DNA from: Nocardioides sp.
GTDB lineage: Bacteria; Actinomycetota; Actinomycetes; Propionibacteriales; Nocardioidaceae
Length of the DNA: 10,423 nucleotides
Reading direction: 5' to 3'
Assembly (NCBI GenBank): GCA_025965295.1
Contig: JAOPXF010000306.1
Location: forward strand, 1 to 10,423
Positions 1 through 6,074 of the stretch are shown one piece after another. How positions within the stretch are numbered: the stretch's first letter is position 1; each line of letters starts with the position of its first letter. Under the pieces are notes generated by a model. That model made no database searches, was not told where the DNA came from, and saw only the letters and a list, made by a program, of their open reading frames with translations. The translations under genes were made by a program, and so were the position numbers.

Positions 1-1
1 G

Positions 2-2041
2 ACCTACACCGACCGGCGCACCGGGCGGGCCGCGTTCCGGGTGGAGTGCCTGCTCTCCACCGACGGCCCGTCGCTGAAGATGACCTTCTTCGCCAAGCAC
101 AAGGGGTCCGCGGACTGGCGGGCCCGCACCCTCGCGGTCGGGCGGCGGGGGCTGTTCATCGGTCAGGTCTCGTCGTTCGCGAGCTCGTGGCAGCTGACCA
201 ACCCGAGGATGGTGCTGTTCGGCGAGGGTGAGGCGGGCGACCCCGACGGCGAGGCGTCCTGGATCAAGGACGTGGGCGACTACTTCCCGATCTACCCGCT
301 CACCAAGGGTGTCGAGTCCTGCGACCTCCAGCGCGCGGTCGCGATCGCGCTGACGGACGTCGACGACCTGCCGGAGGTGCTGCCCGACACGGTGCGCGAG
401 GACTACGACGTGCTCGGCGTGCGGCAGGCGTTCGACTGGGTGCACGCCCCCGAGCGGCGCGAGCAGGTCGACCGGGCCCAGCGGCGCTTCCGCTTCGAGG
501 AGGCGCTGGTCACCCAGCTCGTGCTCGGCCGCAGGCGGATGGCCGTGCGGGCGCTCGGCGCCTCGCCGCGCTCCGGCGGGCAGGGCTCGCTGCTGGAGGC
601 CTTCGACGCGCGGCTGCCGTTCGAGCTCACCGCCGGCCAGCGCGAGATCGGTGCCCAGATCGAGGACGACCTCGCCCAGGCGCACCCGATGAACCGCCTC
701 CTCCAGGGCGAGGTCGGCTCCGGCAAGACCCTGGTGGCGCTGCGCGCGATGCTGCGGGTGGTCGACTCCGGCGGGCAGGCCGCCCTGCTCGCCCCCACCG
801 AGGTCCTCGCCCAGCAACACCACCGCTCGATCACCGCGATGCTCGGCGACCTGGCGGCAGGCGGCATGCTGGGCGGCGCCGACGAGGGCACCTCCGTCGA
901 GCTGCTCACCGGGTCGATGACCAAGACCCAGCGCACCGGGCCGATGAGCCGGATGGCGAGCGGCGAGGCCGGCATCGTCATCGGCACCCACGCCCTGCTC
1001 GAGGACCGCGTCGGCTTCGCCGACCTCGGCCTGGTCGTCGTCGACGAGCAGCACCGCTTCGGCGTCGAGCAGCGGGCCGCGCTCACCGACAAGGCCGTCA
1101 GCCCGCCCCACGTGCTCGTCATGACCGCCACCCCGATCCCGCGCACCGTCGCGATGACGGTGTTCGGCGACCTCGAGACGTCGACGCTGACCGAGCTCCC
1201 TGCGGGCCGGGCGCCGATCCAGACGACCGTGGTCCCGCTCCTGGAGCAGCCGCACTGGATCGACCGCGTCTGGGCGCGGGTGCGCGAGGAGGTCGCCAAG
1301 GGCCACCAGGCGTACGTCGTCTGCCCGCGGATCACCGGCGACGACCTCGAGCAGGGCGAGGTCGACCAGGTCGACGTCGACGAGGACGGCAACCTCGCCA
1401 CCCCGACCACCCCGACCACCCCGCCGGTCCCGCTGAGCGCGGTCGAGGAGGTCGCTGCCGAGCTCGCCGCCGGGCCGCTCGAGGGGCTGCGGGTCGCCCT
1501 CCTGCACGGCAAGCTCCCGCCGGAGGAGAAGGACCGCACCATGCGGGCCTTCGCCGCCGGCGACATCGACGTGCTGGTCTCCACGACGGTCATCGAGGTC
1601 GGTGTGGACGTCGCCAACGCGACCGCGATGGTGCTCCTCGACGCCGACCGCTTCGGCGTCTCGCAGCTGCACCAGCTGCGCGGCCGGATCGGGCGCGGCG
1701 GCCACCCGGGCATCTGCCTGCTGGTCAGCCACGCCGCCAACCCGTCGCCCGCGCGTGAGCGGATCGACGCCGTGGCCGGCACCACCGACGGCTTCGAGCT
1801 CAGCCGCGTCGACCTCGCCCAACGCCGCGAGGGCGACGTCCTCGGCAAGTCCCAGTCGGGCTTCCGGTCGGGCCTGCAGACCCTCAAGGTGCTGCGCGAC
1901 GAGGACACGATCGTCGAGGCGCGGGCCTGCGCGTCCGCGCTCCTGGCCGACGACCCCGACCTGCTCGACAGTCCACTCCTTGCCGTTGCGGTGGCAGAGA
2001 TGGAGCAATCACGGCAGTCTGACTTCATGGAGAAGGGATGA
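2..2041 (+). CDS. recG: ATP-dependent DNA helicase RecG, 5'-truncated by the window edge
   Basis: RecG unwinds branched DNA and regresses stalled replication forks. The frame is open from base 2, so the true start and the first part of the N-terminal region lie outside the window; the GTG at 41 is internal. What remains is the tail of the OB-fold wedge domain, then superfamily 2 helicase motifs in order: Walker A GEVGSGKT (707-730), DEQH box (1043-1054), TATPIPRT (1124-1147), HGKLPPEEKD, STTVIEVGVDV, and motif VI RGRIGRGG (1679-1702). The C-terminal part has the GDVLGKSQSG segment typical of RecG. Helicase domain 2 carries an acidic, Thr/Pro-rich insert after YVVCPRI (about 1335-1440), partly built from a 9-bp tandem repeat. 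The stop codon overlaps the rsmD start as ATGA, indicating translational coupling. Identity is very secure. Confidence 0.97.
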   Translation, partial: TYTDRRTGRAAFRVECLLSTDGPSLKMTFFAKHKGSADWRARTLAVGRRGLFIGQVSSFASSWQLTNPRMVLFGEGEAGDPDGEASWIKDVGDYFPIYPLTKGVESCDLQRAVAIALTDVDDLPEVLPDTVREDYDVLGVRQAFDWVHAPERREQVDRAQRRFRFEEALVTQLVLGRRRMAVRALGASPRSGGQGSLLEAFDARLPFELTAGQREIGAQIEDDLAQAHPMNRLLQGEVGSGKTLVALRAMLRVVDSGGQAALLAPTEVLAQQHHRSITAMLGDLAAGGMLGGADEGTSVELLTGSMTKTQRTGPMSRMASGEAGIVIGTHALLEDRVGFADLGLVVVDEQHRFGVEQRAALTDKAVSPPHVLVMTATPIPRTVAMTVFGDLETSTLTELPAGRAPIQTTVVPLLEQPHWIDRVWARVREEVAKGHQAYVVCPRITGDDLEQGEVDQVDVDEDGNLATPTTPTTPPVPLSAVEEVAAELAAGPLEGLRVALLHGKLPPEEKDRTMRAFAAGDIDVLVSTTVIEVGVDVANATAMVLLDADRFGVSQLHQLRGRIGRGGHPGICLLVSHAANPSPARERIDAVAGTTDGFELSRVDLAQRREGDVLGKSQSGFRSGLQTLKVLRDEDTIVEARACASALLADDPDLLDSPLLAVAVAEMEQSRQSDFMEKG
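1399..1425 (+). repeat. Three 9-bp tandem repeats inside recG
   Basis: Bases 1399-1407 and 1408-1416 are both CACCCCGAC, and 1417-1425 is CACCCCGCC, one base different. The unit is in frame and encodes a Thr-Thr-Pro-like stretch in a loop insert of RecG helicase domain 2. Because the unit is a multiple of three, copy-number slippage would keep the reading frame. Confidence 0.85.
2029..2037 (+). promoter_or_regulatory. Ribosome binding site of rsmD
   Basis: GGAGAAGGG lies directly before the ATG at 2038, inside the last codons of recG. The GGAG core is 5 bases from the start, which supports the ATGA overlap start over any later one. Confidence 0.7.
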
Positions 2042-2625
2042 CTCGGATCATCGGCGGCTCCGCGGGGGGCAGAAGGATCACCACACCTCGGGGTGTGCAT
2101 ACGCGACCCACGAGCGACCGGGTGCGCGAGGCGTTCTTCTCCGCGGTCGAGTCGTGGTGCGGCTCGCTGCACGGCCTGCGCTTCCTCGACCTGTACGCCG
2201 GCTCGGGCGCGGTGGGCCTCGAGGCCTGGTCCCGCGGGGCCGGGGTCGTCACCCTCGTCGAGCAGGACCGCCGCACCGCCGCCCTGATCTCCGACAACGC
2301 GCGCACGCTGGGCTTTCCCAAGGCCAACGTCGTCGCCGCAACGGTCTCCGGCACCCTCCAGCGCCCGCCCGCGGCGCCCTACGACATCGCGTTCCTCGAC
2401 CCGCCGTACCACCTCGACGAGGAAGCTGTGGCCCAGGACCTGACGTCCCTGGTCGACCGCGAGTGGCTGGTGCCGGGAGCGATGGTCGTGGTGGAGCGCT
2501 CCTCGCGCAGCCCCGAGCCGGGCTGGCCGGCCACGTTCACCGACACCCGGGAGAAGCGCTACGGCGAGACCGTGCTTTGGTACGGTCACGCCGCGTCCAC
2601 ACGACCCCCAGCAGCACAGGAGTGA
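2038..2625 (+). CDS. rsmD: 16S rRNA (guanine(966)-N2)-methyltransferase RsmD
   Basis: This 195-residue enzyme transfers a methyl group from S-adenosylmethionine to N2 of G966 in 16S rRNA during 30S assembly. The N-terminus MTRIIGGSAGGRRI and the following TRPTSDRVREAFF segment are hallmarks of RsmD. SAM-binding motif I is FLDLYAGSGAVGLEAWSRG (about residues 49-67). The catalytic N2-guanine motif is DPPY, inside FLDPPYHLDEE (about residue 121). Length matches the family. The start overlaps the recG stop by 4 bases and the stop is 4 bases before coaD, giving a tight recG-rsmD-coaD order common in Actinobacteria. The last dozen residues (HAASTRPPAAQE) look like an unconserved tail whose codons also supply the coaD ribosome binding site. 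Confidence 0.95.
   Translation: MTRIIGGSAGGRRITTPRGVHTRPTSDRVREAFFSAVESWCGSLHGLRFLDLYAGSGAVGLEAWSRGAGVVTLVEQDRRTAALISDNARTLGFPKANVVAATVSGTLQRPPAAPYDIAFLDPPYHLDEEAVAQDLTSLVDREWLVPGAMVVVERSSRSPEPGWPATFTDTREKRYGETVLWYGHAASTRPPAAQE
2618..2622 (+). promoter_or_regulatory. Ribosome binding site of coaD
   Basis: AGGAG at 2618-2622 abuts the rsmD stop (2623-2625) and lies 7 bases from the GTG at 2630. It decides that GTG as the coaD start and implies coupled translation with rsmD. Confidence 0.8.
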
Positions 2626-2629
2626 CCCC

Positions 2630-3127
2630 GTGCGCCGAGCCGCCTGCCCCGGATCCTTCGACCCGGTCACCAACGGCCACATCGACATCATCACGCGCGC
2701 CTCGGGGCTCTTCGACGAGGTGGTCGTGGCCGTCGGCGTCAACAAGTCCAAGAATCGGCTCTTCAGCGCCGACGAGCGGATCGACATGCTCCGCGAGGCC
2801 TGCAGCGGCTTCGACAACGTGCGCGTCGACGGCTTCCAGGGCCTGCTGACGACCTTCTGCCAGGAGCAGGGGATCCACGCGATCGTGAAGGGCCTGCGCG
2901 CCGTCAGCGACTTCGACTACGAGCTCCAGATGGCCCAGATGAACTCCTCGCTCACCGACGTGGAGACCGTCTTCGTGCCCACCAGCCCCGAGTACTCCTT
3001 CCTGGCCTCCAGCCTCGTCAAGGAGGTCGCCACCTTCGGCGGCGACGTGTCGGGCCTCGTGCCCGGGTTCGTCAACGAGCGGCTCACCGCCCGGCTGGCC
3101 GAGCTCCGGGCGGCCGGGGAGGGCTGA
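2630..3127 (+). CDS. coaD: Phosphopantetheine adenylyltransferase (PPAT, CoaD)
   Basis: PPAT catalyses the fourth step of coenzyme A synthesis in the cytoplasm: 4'-phosphopantetheine + ATP gives dephospho-CoA + pyrophosphate. The protein has 165 residues, the usual bacterial length. It begins MRRAACPGSFDPVTNGHIDI, with the nucleotidyltransferase TxGH-type motif TNGH at residues 14-17. The ISSxxVKE-type motif appears as LASSLVKEVATFGGDVSGLVP near the C-terminus. NKSKNRLFSADER and VKGLRAVSDFDYELQMAQMN are further diagnostic PPAT segments. The GTG start is set by a well-placed AGGAG. It follows rsmD by 4 bases, so the two are almost certainly co-transcribed. The next gene is 64 bases downstream, behind a probable new promoter. 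Confidence 0.97.
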   Translation: MRRAACPGSFDPVTNGHIDIITRASGLFDEVVVAVGVNKSKNRLFSADERIDMLREACSGFDNVRVDGFQGLLTTFCQEQGIHAIVKGLRAVSDFDYELQMAQMNSSLTDVETVFVPTSPEYSFLASSLVKEVATFGGDVSGLVPGFVNERLTARLAELRAAGEG

Positions 3128-3145
3128 TGGCACCGGGGGGCGGTT

Positions 3146-3175
3146 TTGCACCCTCACGCCCCGGACCGTTACGAT
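3146..3175 (+). promoter_or_regulatory. Putative sigma70/HrdB-type promoter for yceD-rpmF-rnc-mutM-acyP
   Basis: A -35-like TTGCAC (3146-3151) is followed after 18 bases by a -10-like TACGAT (3170-3175), in the only gap between coaD and yceD. The predicted transcription start is near 3182, about 10 bases before the yceD GTG, leaving no room for a Shine-Dalgarno site. A GC-rich inverted repeat flanks the -35 box: 3133-3142 (with a 2-base bulge) against 3157-3164. Assigned by eye from consensus match. Confidence 0.55.
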
Positions 3176-3191
3176 TCACAACGATCTGTTT

Positions 3192-3761
3192 GTGCCCGGA
3201 CCCGGAAGTGATCCTCTGAGCAATCTGGACCCGAGAGCGCCGCTCGTGCTCGATACACGCGAGCTCGGCCGCCGCCCGGGGTCCCAGCGCGAAGTGACAC
3301 GTACGGTTCCAGCACCAGCAGATCTGGGCATCGAGGTCCTCATGGTCCCCGAAGGCTCGCCGGTCGAACTCGACCTGCGGCTGGAAGCGGTCATGGAGGG
3401 GGTGCTGGTCACGGGTTCGGCCACGGCCGGGCTGGTCGGCGAGTGCGTGCGGTGCCTGGAACCGATCAAGGACGAGATGTCCGCGCGGTTCCAGGAGCTG
3501 TTCGTGTACGACGACCACGACCACGACCCCGATGAGGACGACGAGACCAGCCAGCTCGAGAAGGATCTGCTCGATCTCGAGCCGGTGTTGCGGGACGCGG
3601 TGGTGCTTGCGCTGCCGTTCCAGCCGTTGTGCCAAGAGGACTGTCCCGGGTTGTGCGTCGAGTGTGGCGCCCGCCTGGCCGATGATCCGGACCACGGACA
3701 TGACGCTGCGATCGACCCGCGATGGGCCGGTCTGACCAAGCTCGTGCAGGACGAAGACTGA
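3192..3761 (+). CDS. yceD: YceD family protein (DUF177), probable 23S rRNA accumulation/ribosome factor
   Basis: A 189-residue protein of the DUF177/YceD family. In E. coli and plants, members are linked to 23S rRNA accumulation; the biochemical activity is not known. The family start LVLDTRELGRRPGS is clear at about residues 18-31. GECVRCLEPI gives a first CxxC pair, an acidic His/Asp-rich segment (YDDHDHDPDEDDE) follows, and the C-terminal block has cysteines in the pattern CxxxCxxxCxxC (CQEDCPGLCVEC), which probably binds zinc or forms a structural knuckle. It sits directly before rpmF, as in most bacteria. No Shine-Dalgarno precedes GTG 3192. A CTG at 3216 with GGAAG 7 bases upstream is an alternative start, shortening the protein by 8 poorly conserved residues. 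Confidence 0.9.
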   Translation: MPGPGSDPLSNLDPRAPLVLDTRELGRRPGSQREVTRTVPAPADLGIEVLMVPEGSPVELDLRLEAVMEGVLVTGSATAGLVGECVRCLEPIKDEMSARFQELFVYDDHDHDPDEDDETSQLEKDLLDLEPVLRDAVVLALPFQPLCQEDCPGLCVECGARLADDPDHGHDAAIDPRWAGLTKLVQDED

Positions 3762-3796
3762 AACCAGTCGGTGGAATCACCGGGCTGGACGCAAGC

Positions 3797-3815
3797 GGCC
3801 GGAACCCCTCCGGCC
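3797..3815 (+). other. Hairpin in the rpmF leader
   Basis: GGCCGGA (3797-3803), loop ACCCC, TCCGGCC (3809-3815) form a perfect 7-bp stem 5 bases before the rpmF ribosome binding site. There is no T-tract, so it is not a typical terminator. It may affect translation or stability of the L32 message. Confidence 0.5.
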
Positions 3816-3820
3816 CAGGT

Positions 3821-3829
3821 AGAGGAGAG
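3821..3829 (+). promoter_or_regulatory. Ribosome binding site of rpmF
   Basis: AGAGGAGAG lies with its GGAG core 6 bases before GTG 3834. It fixes the L32 start at this GTG; the in-frame reading upstream (from 3771) has no family similarity. Confidence 0.85.
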
Positions 3830-3833
3830 AACA

Positions 3834-4019
3834 GTGGCAGTCCCGAAGCGGAAGATGTCGCGCAGCAACACGCGTCACCGTCGTTCGCAGTGGAAGGCCG
3901 TCGCGCCGTCCCTGGTGACCTGCGCGAACGTCGCCTGCGGTGCCAAGCACCTGCCGCACCGCGCGTGCGGCACCTGCGGCCAGTACGGCGCTCGTGCCAC
4001 CCGCCGTCAGGTTCTCTGA
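3834..4019 (+). CDS. rpmF: 50S ribosomal protein L32 (zinc-binding C+ form)
   Basis: A 61-residue L32, a component of the large ribosomal subunit near the peptidyl transferase region. The start MAVPKRKMSRSNTRHRRSQW is the classic L32 N-terminus. Four cysteines at residues 30, 35, 45 and 48 (CANVAC ... CGTC) form the zinc ribbon, so this is the zinc-dependent paralogue and not the cysteine-free type that zinc-starved actinobacteria induce through Zur. The GTG start has a strong AGAGGAGAG ribosome binding site. It follows yceD by 72 bases that hold a hairpin and no other gene. Its 3' end probably overlaps the rnc start region. Confidence 0.97.
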   Translation: MAVPKRKMSRSNTRHRRSQWKAVAPSLVTCANVACGAKHLPHRACGTCGQYGARATRRQVL

Positions 4020-4791
4020 TCGCGACCACGGTCCGCTGACGAACTACGGCGAGCTGCGAGCAGCGCTCGGGGATCCGATCCTGGACCCCGAGCTGCTCGA
4101 GCGAGCCCTCACGCACCGGTCGTTCGCCTACGAGAACGGCAACCTCCCGACGAACGAGCGTCTGGAGTTCCTCGGTGACTCCGTCCTCGGCGTCGTCGTC
4201 ACCGAGACCCTCTACCGGTCCCACCCGGACCTCTCCGAGGGCCGGCTGGCCAAGCTGCGCGCCGCGGTCGTCAACGCCCGCGCGCTGGCCGAGGTCGGCC
4301 GCCAGATCGGCCTGGGCGACCACGTGAAGCTCGGCCGCGGCGAGGAGTCGACGGGTGGGCGCAACAAGGCCTCGATCCTGTCCGACACCGTCGAGGCCGT
4401 GATCGGTGCCGTGCACCTCAGCGACGGTGGCATCGAGACCTCCGCCGAGGTCGTGCACCTGCTGTTCGACCCGCTCATCGAGGCCGCCTCGGCCATGGGC
4501 GCGGGCCTGGACTGGAAGACCTCCCTCCAGGAGCTCTCCGCCGAGCACAGCCTCGGTGTGCCCGAGTACGTCATCGAGGACGAGGGCCCCGACCACATGA
4601 AGACGTTCACCGCCCAGGTCCGGGTCGGTGACGAGCTCTACGGCAACGGCGTGGGCCGCTCCAAGAAGGAAGCCGAGCAGGCCGCCGCGGAGACGGCGTA
4701 CGGCGAGATCGCCGGCAACCTCGGCGTCGAGGACCCGGCCGCCGACGCGGCCGCGCACGTCGTCGCCCGCCGCGCCACCCTGACCGACTGA
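3994..4791 (+). CDS. rnc: Ribonuclease III
   Basis: RNase III cleaves double-stranded RNA, notably the precursor of 16S and 23S rRNA. The catalytic domain carries the signature NERLEFLGD (residues 54-62 from GTG 3994); E55, E58, D62, D131 and E134 correspond to E. coli E38, E41, D45, D114 and E117. After a linker, a double-stranded RNA-binding domain begins near DWKTSLQELS (about residue 172) and includes the GVGRSKKEAEQAAAETAY helix that contacts RNA. A short unconserved tail ends the protein. The start is uncertain. GTG 3994 overlaps rpmF by 26 bases and has no clear ribosome binding site. Family homology begins at about TNYGELRAALG, right after a CTG at 4036, which would be a non-standard start beyond rpmF. 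No ATG, GTG or TTG lies between. Confidence 0.95.
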   Translation: MPPAVRFSDRDHGPLTNYGELRAALGDPILDPELLERALTHRSFAYENGNLPTNERLEFLGDSVLGVVVTETLYRSHPDLSEGRLAKLRAAVVNARALAEVGRQIGLGDHVKLGRGEESTGGRNKASILSDTVEAVIGAVHLSDGGIETSAEVVHLLFDPLIEAASAMGAGLDWKTSLQELSAEHSLGVPEYVIEDEGPDHMKTFTAQVRVGDELYGNGVGRSKKEAEQAAAETAYGEIAGNLGVEDPAADAAAHVVARRATLTD

Positions 4792-4803
4792 GCCGGCGCC
4801 ACG

Positions 4804-5661
4804 GTGCCCGAGCTCCCCGAGGTCGAGGTCGTCCGCGCCGGTCTGGAGCGGCACGTCCTGGGTGCCACGATCACCCGTGTCGACGTCCTGCACCCGCGGC
4901 CGGTCCGCCGCGACCCCCGCGGTCCGACCGGCTTCGCCGACGCCCTGGCCGGGCGCCGGATCGTGGCCGCCCGGCGCCGGGGCAAGTACCTCTGGCTCCC
5001 GCTCGACAACGGCGACGCCCTGCTCGGCCACCTCGGCATGAGCGGGCAGCTGCTCGTGCAGCCGCCCGACGCTCCCGACGAGCGGCACCTGCGGGTGCGC
5101 CTGGTCCTCGAGGGGGCGGACGAGGGGCGCGAGCTGCGCTTCGTCGACCAGCGCATGTTCGGGGGGCTGTCGATCTCCGAGGGAGGCGCCGAGCTGCCGC
5201 CGGAGATCGCGCACATCGCCCGCGACCCCCTCGACGCGGCCTTCGACGACGACGAGTTCGTACGCCGGGTCCGCCGGCGGATCTCCGGGGTCAAGCGGCA
5301 GCTGCTCGACCAGAACCTCGTGTCCGGGGTCGGCAACATCTACGCCGACGAGGCGCTGTGGCGCGCGCAGCTGCACGGCGGACGCGCGACCGAGCTGATC
5401 AGCCGGCCCAAGGCCCGCGAGCTGCTGCAGCACGCGCGGGACGTGCTGAACGAGTCACTGGCCCAGGGCGGCACCTCGTTCGACGCGCTGTACGTCTCGA
5501 CCGAGGGCGTCAGCGGGTTGTTCGAGCGGTCGCTCAACGCCTACGGGCGCGAGGGTGAGCCCTGCTACCGCTGCGGCACCCCGCTGCGGCGCGAGGCCTG
5601 GATGAACCGGTCGTCCTACTCCTGCCCCGCCTGCCAGCCGCGGCCGCGGCACCCGCGGTGA
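4804..5661 (+). CDS. mutM: Formamidopyrimidine-DNA glycosylase / AP lyase (Fpg, MutM)
   Basis: A base-excision repair enzyme that removes 8-oxoguanine and formamidopyrimidines and cuts the abasic site by beta,delta-elimination. It is 285 residues, the normal length. The N-terminus MPELPEVEVVR supplies the catalytic Pro (exposed after Met removal) and Glu. K61 in RGKYLWLPLDNG matches the conserved catalytic-site lysine. GHLGMSGQL, RFVDQRMFGGL and NLVSGVGNIYADEALW are family blocks, the last being the helix-two-turn-helix. The C-terminal zinc finger has C254, C257, C274 and C277, with the Arg of MNRSSYSC in the DNA-contacting loop. GTG 4804 is dictated by the need for Pro at position 2; it lies 12 bases after rnc without an obvious ribosome binding site. 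The stop overlaps acyP as GTGA. Confidence 0.96.
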   Translation: MPELPEVEVVRAGLERHVLGATITRVDVLHPRPVRRDPRGPTGFADALAGRRIVAARRRGKYLWLPLDNGDALLGHLGMSGQLLVQPPDAPDERHLRVRLVLEGADEGRELRFVDQRMFGGLSISEGGAELPPEIAHIARDPLDAAFDDDEFVRRVRRRISGVKRQLLDQNLVSGVGNIYADEALWRAQLHGGRATELISRPKARELLQHARDVLNESLAQGGTSFDALYVSTEGVSGLFERSLNAYGREGEPCYRCGTPLRREAWMNRSSYSCPACQPRPRHPR

Positions 5662-5918
5662 TCCGTCTGCAGGCCTTCGTGAAGGGTCACGTGCAGGGGG
5701 TGGGGTTCCGCTGGTGGACCCGGGCGCGGGCGCTCGAGCTCGGGCTCACGGGCTCCGCGACCAACCTGGCCGACGGCCGGGTCGAGGTGGTCGCCGAGGG
5801 GTCTGAGCAGGCCTGCCGGGCGCTGCTGGCCCTGCTGGCGACCGGTCCCGGCCGGGTGGACTTCGTCGCCGACCGCTGGAGCGGGCCCCGCGGCGAGGTC
5901 GGCTTCGTCGAGCGCTGA
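5658..5918 (+). CDS. acyP: Acylphosphatase
   Basis: A small cytosolic hydrolase (86 residues, normal length) that splits carboxyl-phosphate bonds in acyl phosphates. The phosphate-binding loop and catalytic Arg are in GHVQGVGFR (R18), and the catalytic Asn is N36 in NLADGRVEVVAEG. Both active-site residues are present, so the enzyme should work. The family's usual GxVRN before the Asn reads GSATN here, a tolerated change. The GTG start shares bases with the mutM stop (GTGA, 5658-5661), so it is translationally coupled. In M. tuberculosis the equivalent gene sits between fpg and smc. Here the next gene is a small coiled-coil protein behind its own promoter. Confidence 0.95.
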   Translation: MIRLQAFVKGHVQGVGFRWWTRARALELGLTGSATNLADGRVEVVAEGSEQACRALLALLATGPGRVDFVADRWSGPRGEVGFVER

Positions 5919-5946
5919 GCGGCTTTGTCCTGGTTCGGGCGGTTGT

Positions 5947-5976
5947 CGTGACCTTCCCGTGACCTGAGCCTTGACC
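5947..5976 (+). repeat. 11-bp-spaced direct repeats upstream of the small coiled-coil gene
   Basis: CGTGACCT occurs exactly at 5947-5954 and 5958-5965, 11 bases apart, and a degenerate third copy (CTTGACCC, 5970-5977) follows 12 bases on and contains the -35 box. Repeats one helical turn apart reaching the -35 box are a usual layout for OmpR/PhoB-type activators. The regulator is not identified. Confidence 0.5.
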
Positions 5977-5999
5977 CGCCCTTGCGCACGTGGCATTCT
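5971..5999 (+). promoter_or_regulatory. Putative promoter of the small coiled-coil gene
   Basis: TTGACC (5971-5976), a 17-base spacer and CATTCT (5994-5999) match a sigma70/HrdB-type promoter. Predicted transcription start is about 6006, giving a leader of about 69 bases before ATG 6075. The intergenic stretch 5919-6074 holds no other gene and no clear terminator for acyP. Confidence 0.55.
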
Positions 6000-6005
6000 T
6001 TCACC

Positions 6006-6033
6006 ACCGGTCCTGTGCCACTTGCCAGGCGGT
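6006..6033 (+). other. Hairpin at the predicted 5' end of the leader
   Basis: ACCG (6006-6009) and CCTG (6012-6015) pair with CAGG (6026-6029) and CGGT (6030-6033) around a 10-base loop, leaving a 2-base bulge. It starts at the predicted transcription start. Only a short TTT follows, so termination is doubtful; a stabilising 5' stem is as likely. Confidence 0.35.
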
Positions 6034-6061
6034 TTCAGATCTTTACTGGATCCCTCAGCGT

Positions 6062-6066
6062 GGAGG
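6062..6066 (+). promoter_or_regulatory. Ribosome binding site deciding the start of the coiled-coil gene
   Basis: GGAGG lies 8 bases before ATG 6075. The frame is open upstream (to 5982), but this site and the MAKALLGHVG start make 6075 the real start. Confidence 0.8.
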
Positions 6067-6074
6067 CTTCTTCG

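Noticed and set aside
403..2817. 804-codon open frame on the - strand opposite recG, rsmD and coaD
   Set aside because: High GC removes stop codons from antisense frames. The product is Ser/Arg-rich low-complexity, spans three well-identified genes and shows no family motif.
1602..2849. 415-codon + strand frame crossing the recG, rsmD and coaD borders
   Set aside because: It runs out of frame through three genes whose frames carry clear motifs; its composition is Arg/Ser/Ala/Pro-rich.
3133..3164. GC-rich inverted repeat after coaD as an intrinsic terminator
   Set aside because: The stem is bulged, the loop is long, and no T-tract follows; the loop contains the likely -35 box of the yceD promoter.
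3466..5433. 655-codon - strand frame, and a 517-codon one at 8563-10116
   Set aside because: Both are shadows of strong + strand genes (yceD to mutM, and the permease), with Arg/Gly/Val-rich composition and no domain or proper start context.
5982..6074. Longer version of the small coiled-coil protein starting at 5982
   Set aside because: It begins within the promoter spacer, lacks a ribosome binding site, and its added residues show no coil or family character. GGAGG marks 6075.
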